This document shows positions 1-10,005 of a stretch of 64,000 nt of DNA, in pieces. A program made the translations under genes and the position numbers. Numbering within the stretch: the first letter of the stretch is position 1; each line of letters opens with the position of its first letter. Source of the stretch: Macrothele yani (Eukaryota > Arthropoda > Arachnida > Araneae > Macrothelidae); the NCBI GenBank assembly GCA_039090855.1, contig CM077012.1:142820541-142884540 (forward strand). Direction: 5' to 3'. Below the pieces are notes generated by a model, which worked only from the letters and a program-made list of their open reading frames with translations, had not been told where the DNA came from and did no database searches.

Positions 1-1134
1 CATAAACCACTATTATCTACGTATTTTGGCATCATGCATGCATCCATAAATATATTAAACAGCCATGGTGACATTACACAACCCTGTCTGAGTCCTGCAC
101 CAATAGAAATCCATTTTGATAAAACACCATTCACTCGTACACAAGCTCTACTACCAGCATACATGGTTTCTACACTATTAAGTAGATTCCCAGTAACACC
201 ATATTCATTCAATACCTTCCACAAAAGTGTCCTATTTACTTGGTCGTAAGCTTTCTCTAAATCTATGAAGGCAGCAAAAACTTTCTTACTAACAGCCAGA
301 TACTTTTCAATCACCATGCATAATGTAAAAACTTGGTTAGTGCAGCCTTTACCAGGCATAAAACCACTCTGAACATCCCACACTTTCTCTGATGTAAGAC
401 CACGTACTTTTTCAATAACAACCTTACCAAACACTTTCCCTAGCACACTTAGTAGGCTAATACCACGATAGTTCTTGCATTCAGTCTGATGCTATTATTG
501 TTACCTTATACAAGGGAACAATAATAGCATCCTTCTACTCCCGATGGACCACTCCTAACTCCCAGCACAACTGGCAAATTTCAGTTAACCAGTCAATTAC
601 AGAGTCACCACCATATTTCCACATCTTGGCAGTTGTGCCATCAACTCCCAGAGCCTTACCATTTGGAAGAAATTTTAGAGCTTTACACACTTCTTCTCTT
701 GAGATCCCTCCTGTGCTTCCATCCCTCACTGTGACATCATCTAGGTCTGTCTCAGAATCATTTTTGCTTTCCTGATCTAATAACTCACAGAAGTATTCAC
801 CCCATCTTGCACTTAACTCACTGGGCTCCCATATCATTTCCCCAACCCTATTCTTTACACAACTTACAACTTTGTTTCCCCTATTTTTCCTGAGTCTTGT
901 GTACTTACAGAAAGTCTTCCTATCTTTCCAAAAAGCCAATTCATACCTTTCCATCTTCTCCTTCCTAACTTTTACCTTACTCTGGCAAACCAGCTTAGCA
1001 GTTTCACACTTCTTACAGTGATATTCAACCACAGAAACTCTCCCTTGCAGCATCCCCAAATAGGCTTCCTTCTTTCTCTTTACTGCCTCTTCAATCTCAT
1101 TATTCCACCAAGCATCACCTCTATTGTTACCCAC
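1..1134 (-). pseudogene. LINE reverse-transcriptase remnant (linker plus RT, 3' end off window)
   Basis: Minus-strand reading from 1134 gives a basic linker followed by the start of a non-LTR retrotransposon RT: a PNGKALGVDGTTAKMWKY block, which is the usual 'GKA.G.DG' entry motif. Nearer position 1 is AFIDLEKAY followed by GLRQGCVMSPWLFN, the palm motif of LINE RTs. The frame is broken between the two parts around position 490-540 and again before position 1, so no continuous protein is left. It continues the endonuclease remnant at 1192-2100. The RT catalytic FADD box would lie beyond the left edge of the window. The family (RTE-like or a related APE-type LINE) is inferred from motif style only; it is clearly different from the RTE copies at 12-60 kb. 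Confidence 0.8.
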
Positions 1135-1191
1135 TATTGTGGTGTCACAGACCTCTTCAGCAGCAGTGACAACACAGTTCTTAAAACATTC

Positions 1192-2100
1192 CTACTTCTT
1201 TTCTACATCCCTCTCACAAGTCTTCAGCTCCTTCAGTCGTTCTCTGAGTAAGTCAGAATAACGTGGATGATCTTCAAGGAGCCTTTCAACCTTTATTTTT
1301 TCTATCCTGGGCCTCTTCTTATTCCTTTTCCTCCAACCAACATTCAGTTTCACTCGTGACACTACCAAGTAATGATCAGAACCAACATCCACACCTCTCA
1401 TCACACGGGTGTGAACAACTAAGTGTTTCAGACGCTGATCGTAGACAACAAAATCTATCACACTCTTTTAACCAAGAGTACGATTTTCCCAAGTATATGT
1501 GTGAATATACTTTTGGTTGAAAAATGTATTAGATACACACAAACCATTCTCAATGCAGAGTTCAATTAATCTCTCACCACTGTCATTCACACAAGGATCA
1601 TTGAACTTATCCAGAACATTGTCAGAAATTGCATTCTGCACGCCTACTCTAGCATTGAAATCCCCTGCTATTATAACTTTTCTTTAGCACCAAACTGGCT
1701 CAAAACAGCTTTTATCTTATTCCAGAAATCTTCCTTCTTATAAGAAGGTTCCGAGTCACAAGGAGCATACAACACTACAACAATTACAATTCTCTGAAGT
1801 TTCACTTTCAAACGAATCCAGAAAATTCTCTTACTTATGCAACTATAGTGAATCAAGCTGTTCATCTTTTCACTTAAAATCACACCTACACCAGCCTGTC
1901 CTCTCACATTATGCAATACTTCAGACCACACACTCACCCTTCTTCTATCCCAATTTCTTTCTTTTTGGTTTCACTTACACACAGCACATCCAATCTATAC
2001 TTATTCATCACCTCAATCACCTCATTCATCTTGCCATTTATACCTCTAGTATTCCATACACCAATCTTACATTCACTCAGCCGAGATCTCTTTCTCATAT
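1192..2100 (-). pseudogene. LINE APE-type endonuclease remnant
   Basis: Read on the minus strand from about 2080, the sequence gives GVWNTRGINGKMNEVIEVM and then LCVSETKKK. These are the first two conserved blocks of apurinic-type LINE endonucleases (the N of TRG/NTRG and the E of SETK). Further on come AGVGVILSEKM, VVLYAPCDSE (the Y-AP block), a GDFNARV-like block near 1650, then SVIDFVVYD and VGSDHYLVV (the D and DH catalytic block) near 1400-1460. All blocks are in the right order but in different frames, with at least three frameshifts and a stop at 1470. It is a dead copy. Its 5' end stops near 2215, just before the Tc1 element at 2221. Confidence 0.85.
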
Positions 2101-2220
2101 GCCATTTAGAACGTCCAGGTTGATTCCATGGTGGACCATCCTTCTTAAGTGTGGTAGGTCCACCATATCCCACACTTGAGTCTGGATATTGATTTCTTTT
2201 TGTCTTTTTAATCAGGTAAG

Positions 2221-3493
2221 TACAAGGGTTGTCGAAAATAATGGAAACACCTTGAAACAATAGATGTTATGCACCTAATATGGTGTGGGAGCACCCTTGG
2301 CATTTAAAACTGCTTCAATCCTCCTTGGAATGGATGCATACAAGTCCTGGATGGTGGTAAGTGGTATGTTGTACCATTCTTCCTGCAGAAACTGCTCCAG
2401 TTCCTTGAGAAATGCCGGAGGAGGATAACGGGATCACACTCTGTTTTCTAACATAGACCACAGGGGCTCAATGATGTTTAAGTCCTGTGATTATGCAGTC
2501 TAGGGAAGGTGTGCAACTTCATCCTGATGTTCTTCAAACCATGATTGAACAGTTCAACTTCTGTGAATCGGGGCATTATCATCTTAAAAGGTGCAATCCC
2601 CTGACGGAAACAATGACTGCATCATTGAATGCACATGGTCGGCCAAAAGAGTGACATAGTCACCACTAGTGATCCGTCTATGTAAGATGATAATGGGACC
2701 TTCTGCAAACCACAAGATCATGGCTCAAACCATTACGGAACTGCCCCCATGTTTCACTGTAGGAAGGAGACAGTTTGTGTTGTAGGCTTCTGTGGGGGTT
2801 CTCCACACGTAAACTCGTCCTGTGGTGGGGAATAGTGAGAAACTTGATTCACCGGAAAACAAGATATGTTTCCATTGATCCGCAGTCTATGCTTTATGTT
2901 CCTGGCACTGCTGTAGTCTCTGTTTCATATTCACCTGTGACACCAGGGGTTTTGCAATTGCAGATTTGCCATAAATATTGTGCTTATGCAATTCCCTTTG
3001 CACGGTATGGGTCGACACTGGGTTTTGGAGATGTGCATCAAGCTCAGCAGTCACTTTCGTCGCCATGGTCTTTCTGCTTGTGGTCACAATCCTCTTTAAT
3101 GTCCTCCTGTCTCTCGCAGCAAGTTTGGTTTTCCTTCCACAGTTGTGTCTCGCAAATGATGTTGTGCCGTGAACATTGTATGCTGTCATGACCTTCGACA
3201 CGGTACCTATCGATACCCCCAATACCTGTGCCACTGTGGTTACCGACGCACCAACTAGATGGGCTCCTACAACCTGCCCTCTCTGGAACTCCGACAGGTC
3301 ACTCATTGTGCCTTCACCTGGAATGAAATTGTGCAAACACTGATTCACAATGCAATCACACAGACCCTTGAGACTATAAGCAACACTTTACAAAAAAAAA
3401 TTGTAGCTACATGTTTGTTTTATTCAAAAAGCAGCACATACTAAAGTCACTGTTTTCAGCGATGTGTTTCCATTATTTTGGACAACCCCTGTA
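2221..3493 (-). mobile_element. Tc1-like DNA transposon, complete with terminal inverted repeats
   Basis: The left end reads TACAAGGGTTGTCGAAAATA and the right end, reverse-complemented, reads TACAGGGGTTGTCCAAAATA. About 26 of the first 30 bases match, and both ends sit on the TA dinucleotide that Tc1/mariner elements duplicate. The 1.27-kb length is normal for the family. The transposase frame inside is on the minus strand and is decayed. The element lies immediately upstream of the LINE remnant ending near 2215, so it may have inserted at or next to that LINE's 5' end. Confidence 0.9.
2290..3348 (-). pseudogene. Tc1-family transposase, N-terminal half readable, catalytic half broken
   Basis: The first ~153 codons from 3348 to 2887 are open and carry the paired helix-turn-helix DNA-binding region of Tc1 transposases: LSEFQRGQVVGAHLVGASV with GVSIGTVSKVMTAYNVHG, then a GRKTKLAARDRR linker like the GRP-type motif, and a second HTH around STHTVQRELHKHNIYG. 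Beyond 2887 the DD34E catalytic half can be followed only in pieces across several frames down to about 2290. No complete catalytic triad survives in one frame, so the copy is not autonomous. Confidence 0.85.
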
Positions 3494-4190
3494 CATCAGT
3501 GTGAGGGATTAGCCCACAGTTGATGGTTTCAGTTGGTCTTTCATCCTAAGGATTCTGGAACAAAACCCAGTGAGTTGGGATCTTTTCGCCCATGTCATAC
3601 AGAACTAGCTGGCACCTCTCCAAGATTCACAGAGGCTCTAGTTGCTGTTGTGTGTGTCATTGTTACCACGGAGCACCCTGAGGAGGAAAACCCATCGCTC
3701 ACTACGACCACTCACACAGAAATAGAAGGAACACCTAAAATAGCAAAAATGAAAACAGAGGGGTGAAATTACTAGAACAGCAATGCAGACAAGGGTCTTG
3801 CTTACTCTGTAGGAACCAAGCAGCAACTGAACCTGTTGGAAAGCAATGTAGTGCCCTCTGGAGGGCAGGAGAAAAAAATGGACCCTAGAGCCAGTAAGCA
3901 AGCACAAGGAGGCAGAAAAGAGCCAAGTTACAGAAGATAAAACAGAAGTATGTTTTGCTGCTCTTGTTGGATGAAGATCCTGCTTAAATGTTAACCTCTT
4001 TAAGTGCTTAATAAATTAAGTTAAGATAGTTCCCTCTTCTAAAATGAACTAATGGCATACAGCACAGGCAGAAACCCCAACTCCTTGGTTGGGGTAGAAA
4101 CATGGGGAACAATCAAACAAGTTAGTAAAATCATGTAATGCATTGATTATGATACGCTTTCCAACATACCAGAAATCATTACTCAAGTTA
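3494..4190. other. No recognisable gene
   Basis: Unique-looking AT-rich sequence between the Tc1 element and the 145-bp repeat array. I see no domain, splice pair, RNA gene or terminal repeat in it. Confidence 0.5.
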
Positions 4191-4790
4191 TGAGGATAAT
4201 GGCTGTAGAATAAATCTTGCTCCTGTGCCCTGACCTTTGATCCAATTTCCACGATATTCAACAGAATTGGTTCAGTATACCTCCGAAATAACATGATAAA
4301 GTTTTGTCACAATCGAAGCAATTTTACATAAATTATAATGCATAAGGGCTATGGAATAGATCTCGCTCCTGTGTCCTAACCTTTGACCCCATTTTGCCCA
4401 CTTTCAATAGGATTCGTCCCCAGGCAGGCAACATACTAACATTTCATCCAAATTGAAACATTTTTACGTAAGTTATGACACATAATGGCGATGGAAGTGA
4501 TTCCGCTTTTATGTCCAGACCTTTGACCCCATTTCGCCCATTTTCAATAGGGTTTGTCCTTAGGTGGTCCCCTACTACATACTAAAATTTAATTGAAATC
4601 GAACCTTTTTTATGTTAGTTATGACGCATAAGAGCGTGGAATGGATCTCGCTCCTAAGTATGTCATGATCTTTGACCCCATTTCGTTCACTTTTAATAGG
4701 GTTCCTTCCCAGGTGTTACCCTACCACATACTAAAATTTCATCGAAATCGAACGATTTTTACGCGAGTTATCGTGCGGACGAACATACGC
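4190..4790. repeat. Array of four diverged ~145-bp tandem units
   Basis: Four consecutive units start near 4198, 4347, 4486 and 4632. Each contains, in order, a 'GATGGAAT(A/G)GATC' start, a CTCCTGTG-like block, the invariant core TTTGACCCCATTT, 'TTTCAATAGGGTTCGTCC', 'CATACTAAAATTTCAT', a 'GAAATCGAACC' block and 'AGTTATGACGCATAA'. Units differ at roughly 15-30% of positions. A fifth, isolated unit lies at about 5513-5670. No coding potential is visible. Confidence 0.8.
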
Positions 4791-4968
4791 ACACAACGCG
4801 TGACGTAATGAGGCAGATGGGAATCACGACCATCTGCTCGCAAGAGTGTGACACCATAAAACTTTAATAGGATCCACACACAACACGTGACGTAATGAGA
4901 CAGATGGCGTGAACGCGCGCCAACATCTGAATTGCAAGAGTATGACGTCATAAGATTTCTAAGCATGG
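4785..4968. repeat. Two ~90-bp direct repeats (CACACAACRCGTGACGTAAT units)
   Basis: Both copies begin CACACAACGCGTGACGTAAT or its CACACAACACG variant, continue with GAGRCAGATGG, and end in GCAAGAGTRTGACRYCATAA. They follow directly on the 145-bp array, and they are richer in CpG than the flanks. Confidence 0.7.
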
Positions 4969-4994
4969 ATAACATTAATGAGATGACTCCATTT

Positions 4995-5292
4995 GAACAT
5001 CGATTAAAATATCTTCATTTTATAACTTCGAATAGTTAATATTTTCTAAAACATAACCATAATTATGCACTCCAACATTTGTTTGTCTACTGACGTCATG
5101 AAAGTACAGGTCGCGCCATCTTTTTCTGGACAATTAAGGCGTTCACAAGGATGAAAATTTGAACATGGATTAAAATAGCTTCATTTTATAACTTGGAATA
5201 CTTAATATTTTCTAAAACATTACCATAATTATGCAATCAACATTTGTTTGTCTACTGACGTCATCAAAGTACAGGTCGCGTCATCTTTTTGC
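4995..5292 (+). repeat. Two ~130-bp direct repeat units containing TGACGTCA
   Basis: Unit 1 (about 4995-5125) and unit 2 (about 5160-5292) share a block from GAACATSGATTAAAATA through TTAATATTTTCTAAAACAT to TTTGTCTACTGACGTCAT and CAGGTCGCG, with about 90% identity by eye. Unit 2 is also the left arm of the foldback structure at 5147-5429. Confidence 0.8.
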
Positions 5293-5429
5293 TGGTTTCA
5301 ACACCACCAAAGGAAAAGTTATTGATTTTTAATATAATCATGGTTATGTTTTAGAAAATATTAACTATTCCAAGTTATAATATGAAGTTATTTTAATCGA
5401 TGTTCAAATTTTCATCCTTGGGAACACAT
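5147..5429. mobile_element. MITE-like foldback element
   Basis: Left arm 5147-5245 and right arm 5332-5429 are ~90-bp inverted repeats with roughly 90% identity (TTCACAAGGATGAAAATTTG at the left; its reverse complement with one or two changes at the right). The ~85-bp spacer holds TGACGTCA and poly-purine sequence. There is no coding capacity. I could not identify a target-site duplication, so assignment to a DNA-transposon class is inference. Confidence 0.6.
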
Positions 5430-5512
5430 TAATTGTGAAGGAAATATGTACAAAAGTTTTTCCATTGGAAGTATAGGAAGGAAAATTACTTGACGTCCAT
5501 CTTAATAATATG

Positions 5513-5670
5513 GGATAAGGGCAATGGAATAGATCCCACTCCTACGTTGTGACCTTTGACCCCATTTGTCCCATTTTCAATAGGGTTCGTCCCCAGGTGG
5601 TCCCCTACCACATACTAAAATTTCATTGAAATCGAACCATTTTCACACCAGTTATTGTGCGAACGGACGG
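5513..5670 (+). repeat. Isolated fifth copy of the ~145-bp unit
   Basis: Carries the same block order as the array at 4190-4790 (TTTGACCCCATTT, CCATTTTCAATAGGGTTCGT, CATACTAAAATTTCATTG). It continues into a GTGCGAACGGACGGACAAAG tail, which resembles the end of the fourth array unit (GTGCGGACGAAC). This tail may mark the natural end of the array family. Confidence 0.75.
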
Positions 5671-6262
5671 ACAAAGCTAGAGCATATACGCTTCAACCTA
5701 CGGTTGGAAAGCGTAAAGAACAGGCTTTGCCCTAGAAAAAGCCCTACCAATTGGCTTTCAAGGTTTCTACTTTTCACTCCATTAGTTAATCCTGTTATGG
5801 AAAATTTGTTGCATTCTCTTTTACAAGACAATTTCTTGTTCTTTTAAATTTTCCCTGTCAGTTTAGGATGCAATAAAACTTTATCAGTACACTAACATTT
5901 CTGCTGCAAATTATCTTTTTTTGTTTTGTTTTTGGCTCTTTAGTTTTTCATTTGTCCTTTACTGCTGCAATCTTACACATTAAGATTTATCAAAAAGTAG
6001 CTTGTTCCTTGGCCTAATTTTTTTCATAGTTCAATAATCATATATTTGAGAAACGAATTTCTCCGAAGAAGTAATTCTTCATTTATACATGGTAGGCATC
6101 AATGCTTTTTACCCACTCCAGGACAGTGAAATTTTTCAAGTTTCCTGAATGCAGTAAATACATGGAATAAAGTTAGAATATGCCAATAATCCGTGGAATA
6201 TTCCTCTAGCCAAGTTTTGGTGATTGCGGATGTGTGAGGAGCCATAATACCAACAGTTCAAT

Positions 6263-6352
6263 AATGTTCTCTCTCTCTCTCTAATCTAATCTAACTAATC
6301 TAATCTAATCTGTCTGTCTGTCTAATTGTCTGTCTGTTTATCTGTCTATCTG
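6263..6352 (+). repeat. Compound microsatellite (CT)n-(TAATC)n-(TGTC)n
   Basis: Runs of CT, then repeated CTAAT/AATCT units, then CTGT/CTAT tetranucleotides follow one another without interruption. Confidence 0.9.
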
Positions 6353-6773
6353 CTTTAAATATGATTGATACAATGAGTGGCATGTTCTGGTTGCAATTAA
6401 TCTGTGTGTTGTAAATCCATAATAATAATTTTTTATGCATGCAGTTTTTCAAATTTTCCTCAAACAATAGACATTGTTCATCTAAAGACAACAACAAATG
6501 TATAGGTTCCTCAAATTCAAACTTTTGTCAGCAAAAGTTATCATTCATTCATGAGAAAAATTTGTTAAATGATGTTCCATAAATTCAAACTTAAAATAAA
6601 TGCGATCAACTGCATGTTTCATTTTAGGAAAATAGTGTACATAATACATACTTGAAAGTCACCCCAAAAATAGTGTATCTCATCTTTTGAAAAGTATTTC
6701 CAGCAAAAATACTATGAAAATTTTGGTGCAACAATATGATCTGAATGCACCACTTTTTATTACAATATTTTAA

Positions 6774-6813
6774 TGACTGAATAATGTTTTGATACCAAAA
6801 CATTATTCAGTCA
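6774..6813. repeat. Perfect 18-bp hairpin with 4-nt loop
   Basis: TGACTGAATAATGTTTTG, loop ATAC, then the exact reverse complement. It is AT-rich and isolated from any recognised gene. Confidence 0.85.
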
Positions 6814-7341
6814 TCAAATTCAAATGGTAGATTGCATTAACATGCATCACAAGGAGAATTTGCATTGAGTTTGTAACAATGAACAACAAGTCACTTACAG
6901 TGACTAAGAGTCAGTTCTTTGTTAACAGAAAAGAGCTTCTAGTCCTTTCATGAATGACTAAAAAATGTTTTCTGTTGACAGTCTTTCATCACTGTCTGGT
7001 TCTCCATAGTCAACAATTACATCTCTTTGTGATATGCACTGATTCTAGCTATCACTTTGATGACACTTTGGCATAATGCCATCTGAAAAAATATATTGAT
7101 TTAATGTTATTAGAAAAGAAGCACAAATCTTACCTCACTGTAAGGATTGTTTTCAACAAAAAAGTTATACATTACCTTTAGAGTGACATTTATAGAGATT
7201 AAAAAAGGGGGAAGCACACACACAAAACAACAATAAAGCTTAATATTTAAAGCAAACAGAATATAAATTCTGAATATGCTTGTAACACTTACTTGGTCAT
7301 CCGTGTAACCCCTCTCAGAAAACTTGAAAATGTCATCATCT

Positions 7342-7409
7342 TGGAGCGGGAATTGGACCTGCATCTCCCAATTTCTGTTTGAGTGTGCTATTCGTTACAC
7401 CACCCAGGA
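7342..7409 (-). repeat. tRNA-derived SINE head (family 1)
   Basis: On the minus strand the segment has an A-box-like TGGGTGGTGTAACG followed about 35 nt later by a B-box-like GGTCCAATTCC, the spacing of an internal RNA polymerase III promoter. Acceptor pairing is poor, so it is not a functional tRNA gene. A related copy with the same inter-box sequence (GACAGAAATTAGGAGATC) lies on the plus strand at 34477-34541. Confidence 0.5.
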
Positions 7410-7537
7410 CAGTGAAGTTCCAAGCAACTGAGACTAAGCAAACTTAGCTTAGGAATCTGAATATCCTCAGATTTTTGCTAGTCAAAGCATCGTTGTTTCC
7501 TCATATGAAATTTTCAAGTTTTCTGAGAGATGTTACA

Positions 7538-7756
7538 TGGATGACCAGTAAGTGGTACAAGCAAATTCAGAATTTATATTCTGTTTGCTTTGAATATCTA
7601 TCAATTTCCCATGCATTATGAGGAATATTTCTCCCTTCATTGATTTTTCTGTGGATGACCAGTAAGTGGTACAAGCAAATTCAGAATTTATATTGTTTGC
7701 TTTGAATATTCTATCAATTTCCCATGTATTATAAGGAATATTTCTTCCTTCATTGA
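7538..7756 (+). repeat. Tandem duplication, ~105-bp unit, period 114 bp
   Basis: Both copies begin TGGATGACCAGTAAGTGGTA and end CTTCATTGA, with a handful of substitutions and small indels between them and about 10 nt of unrelated sequence separating them. Confidence 0.85.
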
Positions 7757-7759
7757 ATA

Positions 7760-8340
7760 AGACTTTATTATTGTGCTTCATCAAAAATTTCCTTAAACCT
7801 GAAGTACAAATTAATTTCATTAATAACACTTAGTTGTCTGGACGTCAAGTGATCAGAGGTACAGGGCTTTGACTTTATTAACTCTGGGATTAGATTTTAA
7901 ATTCTGAGACATGGATGATGGCATTGTGCTTACTCCTCCAAGCACCATGGGAATTTGCAATCATGACTGTGTTTACCCAGGCTTAGTAGTTCCCCCTCCT
8001 GAGCTCATAAAGTTCACTGCAAAGTGGAGGTGGGCTTACACCAAGACCCAAGGGTCCACTGACCTATGCAGCTAAACACACACATGCATGCACGCAACAA
8101 GAAAAAAAGAGGAGAGAAATTAAAAAAAAAAAAAAAAGAGTAAAAACCTATGCCTGATCTTCAGTAAAAATTATCGCTAATACATACTTCGAATAAAACC
8201 AATCACAAAATACTATGGAGATATAGCAAATATCATTCACTTATTTCACTATACATGAGTATCTCTATGAAAAAATTATGGCAGTTTAACATTTCACTAT
8301 AAGATTACACGAAATCTTAATTAATACAGACAATTGACGT
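7760..8340. other. No recognisable gene; poly(A) tract at 8122-8137
   Basis: Low-complexity AT-rich sequence with a 16-nt A run. No coding or structural signal is seen. Confidence 0.45.
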
Positions 8341-8411
8341 GGATTAGGAACATCAAATAGAAGACATCGCTCTTTCCACATGTATAAGTGAGTCACGTAA
8401 AAATTCTCATT

Positions 8412-8484
8412 GGCTGCCACCGGGAATCGAACCCAGGGTCTTCCAGTTATGCGCCAGACATGCTACCACTGCACCACAGCGGCC
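8412..8484 (-). repeat. tRNA-derived SINE head, copy 1 of 3 (family 2)
   Basis: The 73-nt minus-strand segment folds as a tRNA: acceptor GGCCGCT with GGCAGCC (one mismatch), D-arm GTGC/GCAT around AGTGGTA, a five-pair anticodon stem, and T-arm around GGTTCGATTCC. A-box TGGTGCAGTGG and B-box GGTTCGATTCC are intact. Position 33 is G rather than the near-universal U and no CCA-type context is needed, so I call it a SINE head rather than a tRNA gene. A ~120-bp SINE body lies on either side. Confidence 0.7.
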
Positions 8485-8699
8485 TCGAATTCCTCCAGAC
8501 TCACATACGACTAACTACCAAGCCACTCTGCAGGTTGCTTCTTGGAGCCCCGCACAATGCTGGGGATTCACCAAAGATGGTAAGCAGCAACTGAACAAAT
8601 AACTAGGAGGCGAATGAATAATTAATACAGACAATTGACGTGGATTAGGAACATCCGCTCTTTCCACGTTTATAAGTGAGTCATGTAAAAATTATCATC

Positions 8700-8772
8700 G
8701 GCCGCCACCGGGAATCGAACCCAGGGTCTTCCAGTTACGTGCCGGACATATTACCACTGCACCATAGCGGCC
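8700..8772 (-). repeat. tRNA-derived SINE head, copy 2 of 3
   Basis: Same 73-nt layout as copy 1. The acceptor stem GGCCGCT/GGCGGCC pairs fully (one G-U) and the anticodon stem TCCGG/CTGGA is good, but the loop again lacks U33. It shares the downstream GACTCACTTATAAACGTGGA block with copies 1 and 3. Confidence 0.7.
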
Positions 8773-8964
8773 TCGGATTCACCAAAGATATTTGGTGTTC
8801 CTAATCCATGTCAATTGTCTGTATTAATTATTCATTCACCTCCTAGTTATTTGTTCAGTTGCTGCTTACCATCTTTGGTGAATCCCCAGCATTGTGCGGG
8901 GCTCCAAGAAGCAACCTGCCAAGTGGCTTGACAGTTAGTCGTATGTGAGTCTGGAAGAATTCGA

Positions 8965-9037
8965 GGCCGCTGTGGTGCAGTGGTAGCATGTCTGGCGCAT
9001 GACTGGAAGACCCTGGGTTCGATTCCTGGTGGCGGTC
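8965..9037 (+). repeat. tRNA-derived SINE head, copy 3 of 3, inverted relative to copies 1 and 2
   Basis: Plus-strand counterpart of copy 1 with two or three substitutions (GGCCGCTGTGGTGCAGTGGT start, GGCGGTC end). The identical ~120-bp flank (CAGTTGCTGCTTACCATCTT ... GAATTCGAGG) precedes it, so the two SINEs form an inverted pair around 8786. Confidence 0.7.
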
Positions 9038-9089
9038 GATGATAATTTTTCCGTGACTCACTTATAAACGTGGAAAGAGCAATGAATTC

Positions 9090-10000
9090 TATTTGATGAT
9101 ACATGAAATCTGCCATAACAGGGATTTTTCTTTAACACTGCTAGACTCACAGTTAAGTGAGATTACTATTACAATATCTGTTATTAGAGTGTACCTTCTG
9201 TTTCCAGTAAACTATTCCATACACTTCTATTTTTTCCTTTCATATCATCATGTAAACACTTTTTCCACTTCACAACAGTTTTTCTATATTTCAAGTATTA
9301 TTGATTTCTTCTTGATTGCATGTCGATGATACTGGAATCTTACTTGGGGCTTCTTTAAAATCCCCACCACACTTTATCAACCTAACATTGGTGATGCCCT
9401 ACCTACCCTATTTCTTGCTTTTATATCCTGTGCAGCACCAAAGCCCTCTATATGAAGAAAGCCAGGGCTCATGTGACTGCAGCAGCACGCTGCTTCAGGA
9501 GTGGAGGCCCAAGTCCTCTGTCATAGCATTTATTACTGAGTGGATTCAATATTCCTATATTTGCCAAATTTGATCTTTAAATGTACGCAGTTTCAACATA
9601 TTTTACATTATATTTAACTACTGTATGGACTTTTATTTTCAGTGAAATGTATTGAACAAATACCTTTCCGAAGTACTTTGCCAATTTTGTGTATAAAAGT
9701 AAAATTATTTCTTTGGAAACGAGAACTACAAAACCTACCAAATGCTTAAATTTAAAATATAAATTTAATAACATTTAGTAAATGGTAATAAAATGTGCCA
9801 CGAGAATTCATAGAATTCGACTTGAATGCATCACGCACGAAGAATGTTACAAGATTCATCTCTTTTAGCAGTGTAAGACAATGATGGCAGTTCACATAAC
9901 TTTTACTGATATACATACATGTATATCAAAATGCATAATTTTTAACTCTATGGTAAATTCTGAGAATGTTAGAACTAAAGGAAAAGTTTACTGCAAAATA
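9090..10000. other. No recognisable gene between the SINE cluster and the P element
   Basis: AT-rich sequence. It could hold the 3' untranslated end and terminal repeat of the P element, but I cannot see an inverted match to the region above 15102. Confidence 0.4.
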
Positions 10001-10005
10001 CTTAC

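Larger units (their letters stand above)
5670..7335. other. Intergenic or intronic AT-rich stretch without a gene
   Basis: Apart from the microsatellite at 6263-6352 and the hairpin at 6774-6813, I find no gene, domain or transposon terminus here. Confidence 0.5.

Noticed and set aside
7134..7175. 42-nt phase-0 mini-exon (VMYNFFVENNPYSE) on the minus strand
   Set aside because: The donor GAG/GTAAGA is good, but the acceptor CTCTAAAG has no pyrimidine tract, and a 14-codon match could be chance.
8412..9037. Three functional tRNA genes
   Set aside because: Cloverleaf pairing and pol III boxes are good, but U33 is missing, the anticodon loop differs between copies and each lies in a shared ~290-bp repeat. 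SINE heads explain this better.
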